Positions 1 to 5,030 are shown, counted from the first letter of the stretch. The stretch is DNA of 5,030 nt from Thermoplasmata archaeon (GCA_030039825.1 JASHUV010000111.1:1-5030), one strand, 5' to 3'. Numbers and translations are program-made. Notes: generated from the sequence alone by a model not told the origin.

Positions 1-173
1 ACCCAGGTGTAGTCGAAGACCTGGTGGCACTTCGGGCAGGTGAGGCGAGATCGCTGGACGAAGCCGGTCCGGCCCGTCCGGCGGTTCCGCCGCGCCGCGA
101 TCGCGAACAGGAGCAGGAGGACGACGAGGAGGATCCCCGCCCCGACCCCGACGGCGAACAGCGCCGCGCTCAC
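1..173 (-). CDS. Membrane-anchored zinc-ribbon protein, C-terminus missing (partial)
   Basis: The first 57 codons of a minus-strand gene are present; the rest lies beyond the left edge. It starts with GTG at 173-171, overlapping the upstream stop codon as GTGA, so translation is probably coupled to that gene. Residues about 4-27 (ALFAVGVGAGILLVVLLLLF then AIAA) form one hydrophobic membrane helix. A basic stretch (RRNRRTGR, residues 28-35) follows, which by the positive-inside rule puts the C-terminal part in the cytoplasm. Residues 45-50 read TCPKCH, half of a CxxC zinc ribbon, followed by QVFDYTW; the second cysteine pair would lie outside the window. Small TM plus zinc-ribbon proteins of this layout are common in archaea, mostly without known function. 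The hydrophobic segment and CxxC in a single frame make this a real gene; its specific role is unknown. Confidence 0.72.
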   Translation of the reverse strand, partial: MSAALFAVGVGAGILLVVLLLLFAIAARRNRRTGRTGFVQRSRLTCPKCHQVFDYTW

Positions 174-505
174 CGCGCCCCCCGGCGGGCGGTGCCCGCT
201 CGTCGGGCGCTCGTCCGCTTCGAGGCCGCGATCAGCCGTTCGAGGAGGGCCGCGATCGGCTCCGCGTACCGGGGGACGGAGGTCGGCGCCTCGCCCGCCG
301 GTCGGACGACCCGTGCGTCGGAGGCGGCGGCGCGGGCATAGAGCGCCCAATCCTCGGACGCGGCCCGCGCCTTCCGACGGATCCCCCAGAGGAGGCGTCG
401 GCGGTAGACCGGGTTCGGGAACCTCCGGGCGAGGCGCGCCTCCGGGGTCCCGTCGCCCGGCTCCCCGAGGAGCCGCAGGAACTCCCTCTCGGCCGGGCTG
501 AACAC
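170..505 (-). CDS. Small basic helical protein of unknown function
   Basis: A 111-residue protein starting at GTG 505-503 and ending with TGA at 172-170. I do not recognise a characterised family. The N-terminus reads FSPAEREFLRLLG. A central block at residues 30-56 (PNPVYRRRLLWGIRRKARA, then ASEDWALY) is predicted to be an amphipathic helix rich in Arg/Lys and is the part most likely to be conserved. The C-terminal 20 residues are very basic (SKRTSARRAGTARRGAR), suggesting contact with nucleic acid or anionic membrane, though that is inference. No membrane segment or cysteine is present. A TTAA box 26 nt upstream of the GTG supports this start as a leaderless one. The downstream zinc-ribbon membrane gene overlaps by 4 nt, so the two are probably one operon and may work together. 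The motif-like N-terminus is loosely reminiscent of small uncharacterised archaeal proteins. Confidence 0.62.
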   Translation of the reverse strand: MFSPAEREFLRLLGEPGDGTPEARLARRFPNPVYRRRLLWGIRRKARAASEDWALYARAAASDARVVRPAGEAPTSVPRYAEPIAALLERLIAASKRTSARRAGTARRGAR

Positions 506-523
506 GATCGGGACGGTCGCCCG

Positions 524-540
524 TCGGGTTTAACGGTTAC
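524..540 (-). promoter_or_regulatory. Putative archaeal TATA/BRE promoter for the 505->1 gene pair
   Basis: On the minus strand the sequence reads GTAACCGTTAAACC. The core TTAAA (533-529) is centred 26 nt upstream of the GTG at 505, the spacing expected between an archaeal TATA box and the transcription start. The mRNA would therefore start at or next to the start codon, without a leader. No Shine-Dalgarno-like sequence lies upstream of the GTG, which fits. This is a promoter call from spacing and local AT content only. Confidence 0.5.
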
Positions 541-553
541 GGAATTCGGTAAC
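536..553. promoter_or_regulatory. 18-nt near-palindrome between pyrE stop and the next promoter
   Basis: The plus strand reads gttacggaattcggtaac. It equals its reverse complement at 16 of 18 positions; the one failing pair is G/G at 541 and 548. It begins 2 nt past the pyrE stop codon and ends 2-3 nt before the TTAAA box of the downstream gene, so it lies over the BRE position. It could be an operator for a dimeric regulator. Alternatively, it could be a weak stem-loop at the 3' end of the pyrE transcript; no T-run follows, which argues against a classical terminator. Confidence 0.4.
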
Positions 554-555
554 GG

Positions 556-1965
556 CTAGCCGGACGTCGTCGGCGGGGGAGTCGCGGGGGGCGGAGCGGC
601 CCGCTGGGCCGCCCAGCCCTCGGGATCGGCGATCCAGCGCGCGACCTCCTCCCGATCGGCGGCCGAGATCGCGCCGGACCCGACGGCGACCTCGAGCAGC
701 GTCGGGAGGTCGCAGAGCGCCTCGAGCGCCAGGCCGCTGGCGCGGAGCGCCTCCCGGGCCCGGGCCCGGTCGTAGGTGAAGATCGCGACGCACCAGTCGA
801 TCCGGGCGCCGTGCGCGCGGAGCGCCTCGGCGGTCGTGAGGACCGACCGGCCGGTCGTGACGAGGTCCTCGATGACCACGAGGCGGTCCCCCGGGTGCAG
901 CTCCCCGTGGACCTCCTCGCCCTCCTCGCCCGAGGCCCGGGGCGCGAGGTAGACCATCGGGAGGTCGAGGCGCTCGGCGAGACGGCTCGCGTGCGGGATC
1001 CCCGAGAGGGCGGTGCCGGCGAGCGCGTCGATGCGGCCCACGCCGACGCGCTCGCGCAGGAGGGTCTCGTAACCGTCGAGGACCGTCTTCCACTCCTTGG
1101 GGTGGGAGAGCAGCAGGCGGTTGTCGGTGTAGATCGGGCTCAGCAGGCCCGAGGCGTAGCGGAACGGGTGGGCGGCGTCGAGGGCGACGGCCTTGATCGC
1201 GAGGAGCGCCTTCGCCACCTTCCGGGCGTCGGCCTCCGCCTCCTCGGACGCCCGGGCCCGGGCGAGGCTCCAGGCGGTCGGGTCGGTGAGCCAGTCGTGG
1301 ACGGCGGCGACGGCCTCCTCCGAGAGGCGGCGCTCGCGGCGCGCGACGCGCAGGACCGTCGCGACATCGCACAGGGCCGTCGTCGGGACGCGGAGCGCCC
1401 GGAGGTCCGCCTCGACGCCCATCTGGTGGTCGAGCACCGTGACGCATCGATCGACCCGGGAACCGGCGGCGCCGAGGGCGTCGACGGCGAGGGTCAGGTC
1501 GACCTCGGTGGAGAGGGCGTCGGCGACGAGCAGGACCCGGCTCCCTGAGGGCAGGACCCCCTCGATCCGCCGCATCGTGCCGTGCCGCTTCGCCTGGGCG
1601 CGGACGAAGACCATCGGCAGGGCGAGCCGCTCGGCGAGCCGGGCCGCGAGGACCATCGACGCCGCGCCCGACGCCGCCACGACCTCGTAGCTCTCCGTCC
1701 CGGCACGGAGCGCCTCGCGCATCCGCTCGACCACCTCCCGAAGCGCGCGGGGACGTGCGATGAGCCGGCGGGGACGGATCTCGATCGGGCTCAGGACGCC
1801 GCCGGGAAGGGCGAACGGGCGGCCCAGGGAGACCTCGACGCAGCCGGCGTCGAGCAGGAGGCGCGCGACCTCCTCGGCGGAGCTGTTCGTGCCGCCCGGT
1901 TCGCTCGTCGACAACGTCTCCCCCCGATCGGTCGCGTCCCGGCGCAGCCCGCCGGGCCGGCCCAT
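556..1965 (-). CDS. pyrE: Tandem-domain orotate phosphoribosyltransferase (fused pseudo-dimer)
   Basis: OPRT makes OMP from orotate and PRPP in cytoplasmic pyrimidine synthesis. Single-domain archaeal enzymes are about 170-210 residues; this protein has 469, with two PRTase domains at about 30-232 and 240-455 and a Pro-rich tail. The C-domain has the family signatures: SGLLSPIYTDNR (272-283), GTALSGIPHASRLAERL (317-333), the PRPP loop VVIEDLVTTGRS (363-374) and YDR (398-400). However, its flexible loop is YLAPRASGEEG (339-349), without the expected Lys/His. The N-domain is the reverse: its loop VRAQAKRHGT (121-130) keeps R122, K126 and H128, but its PRPP loop is VLLVADALSTEVD (144-156) and DR has become DH (179-180). 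The ATG at 1965 has a TTAA box 25 nt upstream, supporting a leaderless start. No other pyr gene is visible. OPRT family membership is secure; activity as a composite enzyme is inference. Confidence 0.9.
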   Translation of the reverse strand: MGRPGGLRRDATDRGETLSTSEPGGTNSSAEEVARLLLDAGCVEVSLGRPFALPGGVLSPIEIRPRRLIARPRALREVVERMREALRAGTESYEVVAASGAASMVLAARLAERLALPMVFVRAQAKRHGTMRRIEGVLPSGSRVLLVADALSTEVDLTLAVDALGAAGSRVDRCVTVLDHQMGVEADLRALRVPTTALCDVATVLRVARRERRLSEEAVAAVHDWLTDPTAWSLARARASEEAEADARKVAKALLAIKAVALDAAHPFRYASGLLSPIYTDNRLLLSHPKEWKTVLDGYETLLRERVGVGRIDALAGTALSGIPHASRLAERLDLPMVYLAPRASGEEGEEVHGELHPGDRLVVIEDLVTTGRSVLTTAEALRAHGARIDWCVAIFTYDRARAREALRASGLALEALCDLPTLLEVAVGSGAISAADREEVARWIADPEGWAAQRAAPPPATPPPTTSG

Positions 1966-1984
1966 CGACTTAGTCGGCGGTCCG

Positions 1985-2000
1985 AGCTTAACCGTTTTCG
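1985..2000 (-). promoter_or_regulatory. Putative leaderless promoter of pyrE
   Basis: The minus strand reads CGAAAACGGTTAAGCT. The TTAA core (1991-1988) is centred 25 nt upstream of the ATG at 1965, and the A-rich block just upstream of it resembles a BRE. No Shine-Dalgarno sequence precedes the ATG. The 8-mer AACGGTTA here also occurs, in the opposite orientation, next to the TATA box of the gene at 505. Confidence 0.55.
1986..1993 (+). promoter_or_regulatory. Possible plus-strand TATA box for the Nudix-like gene, sharing the TTAA of the pyrE promoter
   Basis: GCTTAACC on the plus strand is the only clear AT-rich box upstream of the divergent gene. A start of transcription about 26 nt downstream (near 2015) would leave a leader of about 40-55 nt before GTG 2056 or ATG 2068. 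A much weaker candidate, CTCATCTACC (2037-2046), lies about 26 nt upstream of ATG 2068 and would give a leaderless transcript. I cannot choose between them from sequence alone. Confidence 0.3.
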
Positions 2001-2067
2001 GGCCGGCCCGGCGGACGAACCTCCGGCCGGCGCGAGCTCATCTACCGCCCCCACCGTGCCGGGGGCG

Positions 2068-2634
2068 ATGCCCGCCGCCTCCGCCGCGTCGGCGCCCGAG
2101 GTCCGTCACTTCTGCCGTTTCGGTTCCGGACCGGCCTCGGGAGGGTACTCCCCGCTGCCGCCCGACGGTCTGTGTCTCTCGGCGTTCCTGCTCCTCTCCC
2201 GCCCGGGTCGACCGGGCGAGGTCCTGGTGGGCCGGATCGACCCGACGGGGCCCTGGGAGCGGATCGGCGGGCTGACCCCGGACCGGGTCCGCTCGAGCGA
2301 GGGGGGCTGGATGCTCCCCTCAAGCCACCTCCTCTATTTCGAGGCGCCCGAGGAGGCGCTGCGACGGATCGCGCGCGAGCAGCTGGGGATCGACGCCCTA
2401 GGGATCGGCCCGATCGAGGTCCGCTCCGAGACCTACGCCTCCCGCCTGCATCCCGAGCGGCGCCGCCACTGGGACCTCGACTTCCTCGCCCGGGGGGAGG
2501 CCCCGCCCGCCTTCTCGGGGCGCCACCCGGCGTGGAAGGAGCTCGCGTTCATCGACCCGCGGGCGACCGGTCGTTCGGCGTTCGCCCGGTCCCACGACGA
2601 GATCCTCGAGCTCGCCGGTCACCGGTTCGACTGA
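2068..2634 (+). CDS. Nudix-like protein with a degenerate Nudix box
   Basis: A 188-residue soluble protein. Residues 82-108 match the Nudix box region: MLPSSHLLYFE, then APEEALRR, then IAREQLGI. The consensus GX5EX7REUXEEXGU is only partly kept: the glycine pair is SS (85-86), E92 is kept, and the REUXEE core reads RIAREQ (100-105), so two metal-binding glutamates are Ile and Gln. GDP-mannose mannosyl hydrolases also have a relaxed box with xRxxxxELG, so loss of activity is not certain. The C-terminal part (HWDLDFLARG, then HPAWKELAFIDP) looks like the substrate-side strands of the fold. ATG 2068 is preferred because GGGGG lies just upstream; in-frame GTG 2056 would add four residues. The frame stays open further upstream, but that part is antisense to pyrE and is not coding. 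It is transcribed divergently from pyrE. Substrate unknown; it could be a non-catalytic binding domain. Confidence 0.75.
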   Translation: MPAASAASAPEVRHFCRFGSGPASGGYSPLPPDGLCLSAFLLLSRPGRPGEVLVGRIDPTGPWERIGGLTPDRVRSSEGGWMLPSSHLLYFEAPEEALRRIAREQLGIDALGIGPIEVRSETYASRLHPERRRHWDLDFLARGEAPPAFSGRHPAWKELAFIDPRATGRSAFARSHDEILELAGHRFD

Positions 2635-2774
2635 CGCGACCGGCGCCTCGCCCGGGCCCCCTCCGGCGTCCGCATCCTGCGGTGGCGGCGATCGGCGGCC
2701 ACGCTCCCGCTCGTCGGGCGAACGGCGCCGCCGGGGGACGCCATCGCCCCATGCCACCGTGGCGCCCGCCCGTC

Positions 2775-2788
2775 GCAAGGTCTTAATC
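2775..2788 (+). promoter_or_regulatory. Putative TATA/BRE promoter of the ABC transporter operon
   Basis: GCAAGGTCTTAATC has a TTAA core at 2783-2786 in an otherwise GC-only stretch. Transcription would start near 2810, giving a leader of about 23 nt before the ATG at 2833. An AGGT (2826-2829) lies 3 nt before that ATG and could pair with the 16S 3' end. The rest of the 198-nt gap (2635-2832) shows no gene, no T-rich terminator and no RNA gene that I can identify; it contains only a short 11-nt palindrome, GCCACCGTGGC, at 2753-2763. Confidence 0.45.
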
Positions 2789-2832
2789 CCCCGAGCCCCC
2801 CCAACTAACGTCGGACGCCCGGTCCAGGTCCG

Positions 2833-3705
2833 ATGAGCTCCGAGGTCCCCCCCGTTCCGAACCGTCCGCGCCGCCGGCGGCCGTGGGAGGTCGCCGAATG
2901 GGCGATCGTCGCCGGCGCGCAGTTCCGCCACTACCTCCGGACGAACCGCTTCCTGGGACTCGTCGGCTTCGTCGCCCTCGTCTCCGCCGTGTGGCTCTTC
3001 TTCCTCGCGGAAGCCGGAACCGGCCTCGTCCGACTGAGCTTCCTCAACTCGGTCTCGGAGTTCCTGACGGACTACAGCGCCAGCACGCCGCTCTGGATCG
3101 CGCTCGCCGCCGCCCTGTTCGGGGGCGACGCCCTGAGCGTCGACTTCAACAGCCCGAGCGGGTTCTTCACGCTCGTCCTCCCCGTCCGTCGGCGGACCCT
3201 GCTCGCCGGGCGGTTCGCCTCGGCCTCCGCCGTCACGTTCGTGGTCGCGCTCGAGTACACGGCGTTCGGGGTCCTGGGCGCCTCCTTCGAGTTCGGGCGG
3301 GGCGCCCTCCCGTGGGGGCCGCTCGGAACCTCGCTCTTGCTCGCCCTCCTCTTCACCCTCGCGGCGGTGAGCCTCGCGACGTTCTTCAGCGCCTTCTTCG
3401 ATGTGCCGGCGACCGGCGTCCTCGTCACCGTCCTCGTGATCGTGGTCGGCTTCTCGGCCCTTCAGGACGTCGTCCAGATCGCGGGGTACGAACCTTGGTG
3501 GTCCCTCCCCTACGCCGGGGGCGCGATCGCCTCGGCGCTCGACTGGGCGTTCACGCCGAAGCAGGTCATCGATGTCGGCGGGGGCCACTTCTTGACGACC
3601 TGGACCGCGACGACGAACGAGGGGGCGACGATCATGGCCGTCTACCTCCTGATCTTCGTCCTGCTCACGGCGATCCTCTACCAGAGGAAGGAGTCGAAGG
3701 GATGA
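2833..3705 (+). CDS. ABC-2 type transporter permease
   Basis: A 290-residue polytopic membrane protein, the likely membrane subunit for the ATPase encoded next. After a Pro/Arg-rich cytoplasmic N-terminus (residues 1-20) come about six hydrophobic segments: 40-59, 86-104, 125-150, 161-190, 192-213 and 264-283, ending in a short basic tail. Between the second and third segments lies DFNSPSGFFTLVLPVRRRTL (104-123), which resembles the cytoplasmic loop that couples ABC-2 permeases to their ATPase (typically 'E...gt...l.lP.sR...l.gK'). The loop between segments 5 and 6 (about 214-263) is long and aromatic-rich, probably extracytoplasmic. Size and topology fit the six-helix ABC-2 exporter fold of drug, lantibiotic and bacteriocin immunity systems. 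Its stop codon overlaps the ATPase start by 4 nt. The substrate cannot be read from the sequence. The hydrophobic profile makes this strand coding rather than the long antisense frame. Confidence 0.85.
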   Translation: MSSEVPPVPNRPRRRRPWEVAEWAIVAGAQFRHYLRTNRFLGLVGFVALVSAVWLFFLAEAGTGLVRLSFLNSVSEFLTDYSASTPLWIALAAALFGGDALSVDFNSPSGFFTLVLPVRRRTLLAGRFASASAVTFVVALEYTAFGVLGASFEFGRGALPWGPLGTSLLLALLFTLAAVSLATFFSAFFDVPATGVLVTVLVIVVGFSALQDVVQIAGYEPWWSLPYAGGAIASALDWAFTPKQVIDVGGGHFLTTWTATTNEGATIMAVYLLIFVLLTAILYQRKESKG

Positions 3706-4640
3706 GCGGGTCGGAGGCGTCGATCGAGCTCGCCGGCGTCACCAAGTGGTACGCCCGGGGCCAGACGGTCCTCGACCGCGTGAGCCTCGACTACCGCGGC
3801 CGAGGCGCGATCGGCTATCTCGGTCCGAACGGCGCCGGGAAATCGACGACGCTCAAGCTCCTCGTGGGGCTCCTGAGGCCGAGCGAGGGGACGGTCCGCC
3901 TGAACGGGGCGGACCCCTTCCGGGACCGCGCCACGGCGCTCTGGGACGTCGGGGCCGTGATCGAGAACCCGGAGGCGTACGGTTCGGAAACGGTCTTCGA
4001 CGCGCTCAACCGGGTCGGGCGCCTCCGGGGGCTGGGCGAGGAGGCGATCGACGCCGACATCGACCGGTGCGGGAGCGAGATCGGGCTCCCGCCGCTCGGG
4101 CAGCGCTGCGGGACGCTCTCGAAGGGCCAGCGGCAGAGGGTCGCGCTCGCCGCGGCGTTCATGGGCGACCCGAAGGTCCTCCTCCTCGACGAGCCGACCG
4201 ACGGGATGGACCCCGCCGGGCGGATCCACCTGCGGAGCGTCCTCCGGAAGCGGCGCGAGGACCATCTCATCCTGATGAGCTCCCACCTGATGGCCGACGT
4301 CACCGAGGTCTGCGATCGGCTGGTCTTCATCGACCACGGCCGGATCCTCCTCGAGGATTCCACCGAGGCCGTCATCGGGAGGACCGAATCGAAGCTCCTC
4401 GACGTGGAGTTCGCCGCCCCCGTCGACCCCGCGTCGCTCCGGGCGCTGGCACCGACCGTCGAGGAGGTCGAGGTCCTCGCGGAGCGTCGCGTGCGCCTGC
4501 GCTTCGACGGCCGCGCCGAGACGCGGGCGAAGGTCCTCGAGGAGTGCCGCCGGCTCGGTACGCTCCGCAGCTTCACGAGCGCCTTCACGGCCCTCGAGGA
4601 CGCCTACCTCGACGTCATCGGCGCCGGTCCGAGGCGCTAA
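3702..4640 (+). CDS. ABC transporter ATP-binding protein (ABC-2 exporter type, E-loop)
   Basis: A 312-residue cytoplasmic ATPase that would power the permease encoded just upstream. Its start overlaps the permease stop as ATGA. Visible motifs in order: aromatic contact near Y18 (KWYARG), Walker A GPNGAGKST (41-49), signature LSKGQRQ (139-145), Walker B VLLLDEP (159-165) with catalytic E164, D-loop DGMDP (167-171) and switch histidine H195 (SSH). All key residues for hydrolysis are present. The Q-loop position reads VGAVIENPEAYG (83-94), with Glu88 where most families have Gln; LanF-type lantibiotic exporter ATPases share this 'E-loop'. Residues about 230-312 form the C-terminal extension seen in drug/bacitracin-type (DrrA/BcrA-like) ATPases. 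The operon order permease-ATPase, with no periplasmic binding protein gene, fits an exporter. Substrate unknown. Confidence 0.93.
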   Translation: MSGSEASIELAGVTKWYARGQTVLDRVSLDYRGRGAIGYLGPNGAGKSTTLKLLVGLLRPSEGTVRLNGADPFRDRATALWDVGAVIENPEAYGSETVFDALNRVGRLRGLGEEAIDADIDRCGSEIGLPPLGQRCGTLSKGQRQRVALAAAFMGDPKVLLLDEPTDGMDPAGRIHLRSVLRKRREDHLILMSSHLMADVTEVCDRLVFIDHGRILLEDSTEAVIGRTESKLLDVEFAAPVDPASLRALAPTVEEVEVLAERRVRLRFDGRAETRAKVLEECRRLGTLRSFTSAFTALEDAYLDVIGAGPRR

Positions 4641-4650
4641 CGGGGAGGGC

Positions 4651-4657
4651 GGGGGAT
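4651..4657 (+). promoter_or_regulatory. Possible ribosome binding site for the exported protein gene
   Basis: GGGGGAT ends 6 nt before the ATG at 4664, and a second purine run, GGGGAGGG, lies at 4642-4649. Together they support ATG 4664 as the start of a gene inside the operon, in contrast to the leaderless genes in the left half. No TATA-like box lies in the 23-nt gap after the ATPase stop, so this gene is probably transcribed with the transporter. Confidence 0.4.
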
Positions 4658-4663
4658 CGGGCG

Positions 4664-5030
4664 ATGAGCGACGACGGGGCGGAGGGGGGACCGGAGCGGA
4701 CCCCGCGGTCCGCCGGGAGCTTCCGCTCCTCGCGCCGACGGCGGACCCGACGGAACGCGGCGGTGGCCGTGGCCCTCGTCGCGCTGTCGCTCCTCGGTTT
4801 CACGCTCCTCGTGGGTCCCGACGGGAGGCTGGGGCCCGGCTCCGGCCCGGCCGGAGGAGGCTCCTCCTCCGGGAACCTGACGATCGACCTCGGCGCGCCG
4901 GTCGTCGCCACGACCACCTGCGCCGACGGCGAGAGCACCCCGCTCGAGGCGGTCCCGTGGCTCTCGGCGAGCCCGAGCGTCACGACCGACGAGGTCGGCT
5001 TCCAGCTCGTCGAGCTCATCGACGGGGACG
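4664..5030 (+). CDS. Membrane-anchored extracytoplasmic protein, C-terminus missing (partial)
   Basis: An open frame from ATG 4664 to the right edge gives 122 residues without a stop. The N-terminus is polar, then strongly basic (RSSRRRRTRRN, 21-31). One hydrophobic helix follows at 32-50 (AAVAVALVALSLLGFTLLV), then a Gly/Ser linker (LGPGSGPAGGGSSSG, 56-70) and a Thr/Val-rich region (about 71-122) that looks like beta-strand extracellular sequence. The basic block before the helix predicts an N-in, C-out signal anchor. The layout resembles archaeal pilin-like or pseudopilin-like surface proteins, but no clear class III signal-peptidase site can be seen. I do not recognise the domain. It lies 23 nt after the ATPase, so it may be a substrate, accessory or sensor of the transporter, or simply share its transcript. 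The minus-strand frame in the same place lacks any such organisation. Confidence 0.68.
   Translation, partial: MSDDGAEGGPERTPRSAGSFRSSRRRRTRRNAAVAVALVALSLLGFTLLVGPDGRLGPGSGPAGGGSSSGNLTIDLGAPVVATTTCADGESTPLEAVPWLSASPSVTTDEVGFQLVELIDGD

Noticed and set aside
24..501. Plus-strand frames of 105 and 153 codons at the left edge
   Set aside because: They encode Arg/Pro-rich low-complexity sequence. The minus strand there gives a membrane helix plus CxxC in one gene and a 4-nt GTGA overlap with another.
530..1548. Long open frames overlapping pyrE in other frames on both strands (minus 530-1447, plus 811-1548)
   Set aside because: The pyrE frame holds the OPRT motifs. The others are Arg/Gly/Pro-rich shadows without motifs.
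1582..2067. Upstream extension of the Nudix-like reading frame and its in-frame ATG at 1582
   Set aside because: This part is antisense to the N-terminal half of pyrE and crosses the divergent promoter. It carries no recognisable domain.
2635..2700. Possible terminator after the Nudix-like gene
   Set aside because: No T-rich run, as used by archaeal RNA polymerase, and no convincing stem-loop was seen.
2753..2763. 11-nt palindrome GCCACCGTGGC upstream of the ABC operon promoter
   Set aside because: It is too short to stand out in GC-rich DNA and lies about 20 nt above the TATA box. Noted in the promoter entry but not claimed as an operator.
2398..3588. 396-residue open frame on the minus strand, charged and Gly/Arg/Glu-rich
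   Set aside because: It is antisense to the permease, which has clear membrane helices and overlaps the ATPase gene. The frame is open because stop codons are rare in high-GC DNA, and its product is low-complexity.
4615..5019. 134-codon minus-strand frame at the right edge
   Set aside because: The plus strand has an ATG with a purine-rich site just after the ATPase gene and an N-terminal basic-hydrophobic-linker layout. The minus frame overlaps the ATPase end and shows no organisation.

Overview
The window looks archaeal and GC-rich (roughly 70% by eye, not counted). AT-poor DNA is broken by short TTAA boxes, two of which lie 25-26 nt upstream of a start codon. That is the spacing of an archaeal TATA box driving a leaderless transcript. 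Together with small TM/zinc-ribbon proteins and a basic-then-hydrophobic exported protein, this suggests a high-GC Thermoplasmata-like archaeon. The lineage is an inference, not shown by a marker gene. I see no mobile element, CRISPR array, tRNA or rRNA.

Left part, minus strand. The rightmost gene is an unusual orotate phosphoribosyltransferase (pyrE, 1965->556) made of two PRTase domains in tandem. Downstream lie a small basic helical protein of unknown function (505->170) and, overlapping it by 4 nt (GTGA), a membrane-anchored zinc-ribbon protein that runs off the left edge (173->1). The small-protein pair appears to have its own leaderless promoter at about 527-534, with an 18-nt near-palindrome beside it.

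Centre, plus strand. Divergent from pyrE is a Nudix-like protein (2068-2634) whose Nudix box has lost the usual catalytic glutamates. The two genes share a short intergenic region (1966-2067) with one TTAA core that could serve both directions. A 198-nt gap with a promoter follows.

Right part, plus strand. A tight operon holds an ABC-2 type permease (2833-3705), its ATPase (3702-4640, ATGA overlap) and, after 23 nt, a single-pass membrane-anchored, probably extracytoplasmic protein that is cut by the right edge (4664-5030). The ATPase carries a glutamate in place of the Q-loop glutamine, as in LanFEG-type exporters.

The most interesting object is the tandem PyrE. The N-terminal half keeps the Lys/His flexible catalytic loop but has lost the PRPP-binding and orotate-binding signatures. 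The C-terminal half keeps those signatures but has lost the loop residues. Because OPRT active sites are built from both subunits of a dimer, this pattern predicts a fused pseudo-dimer with one composite active site.
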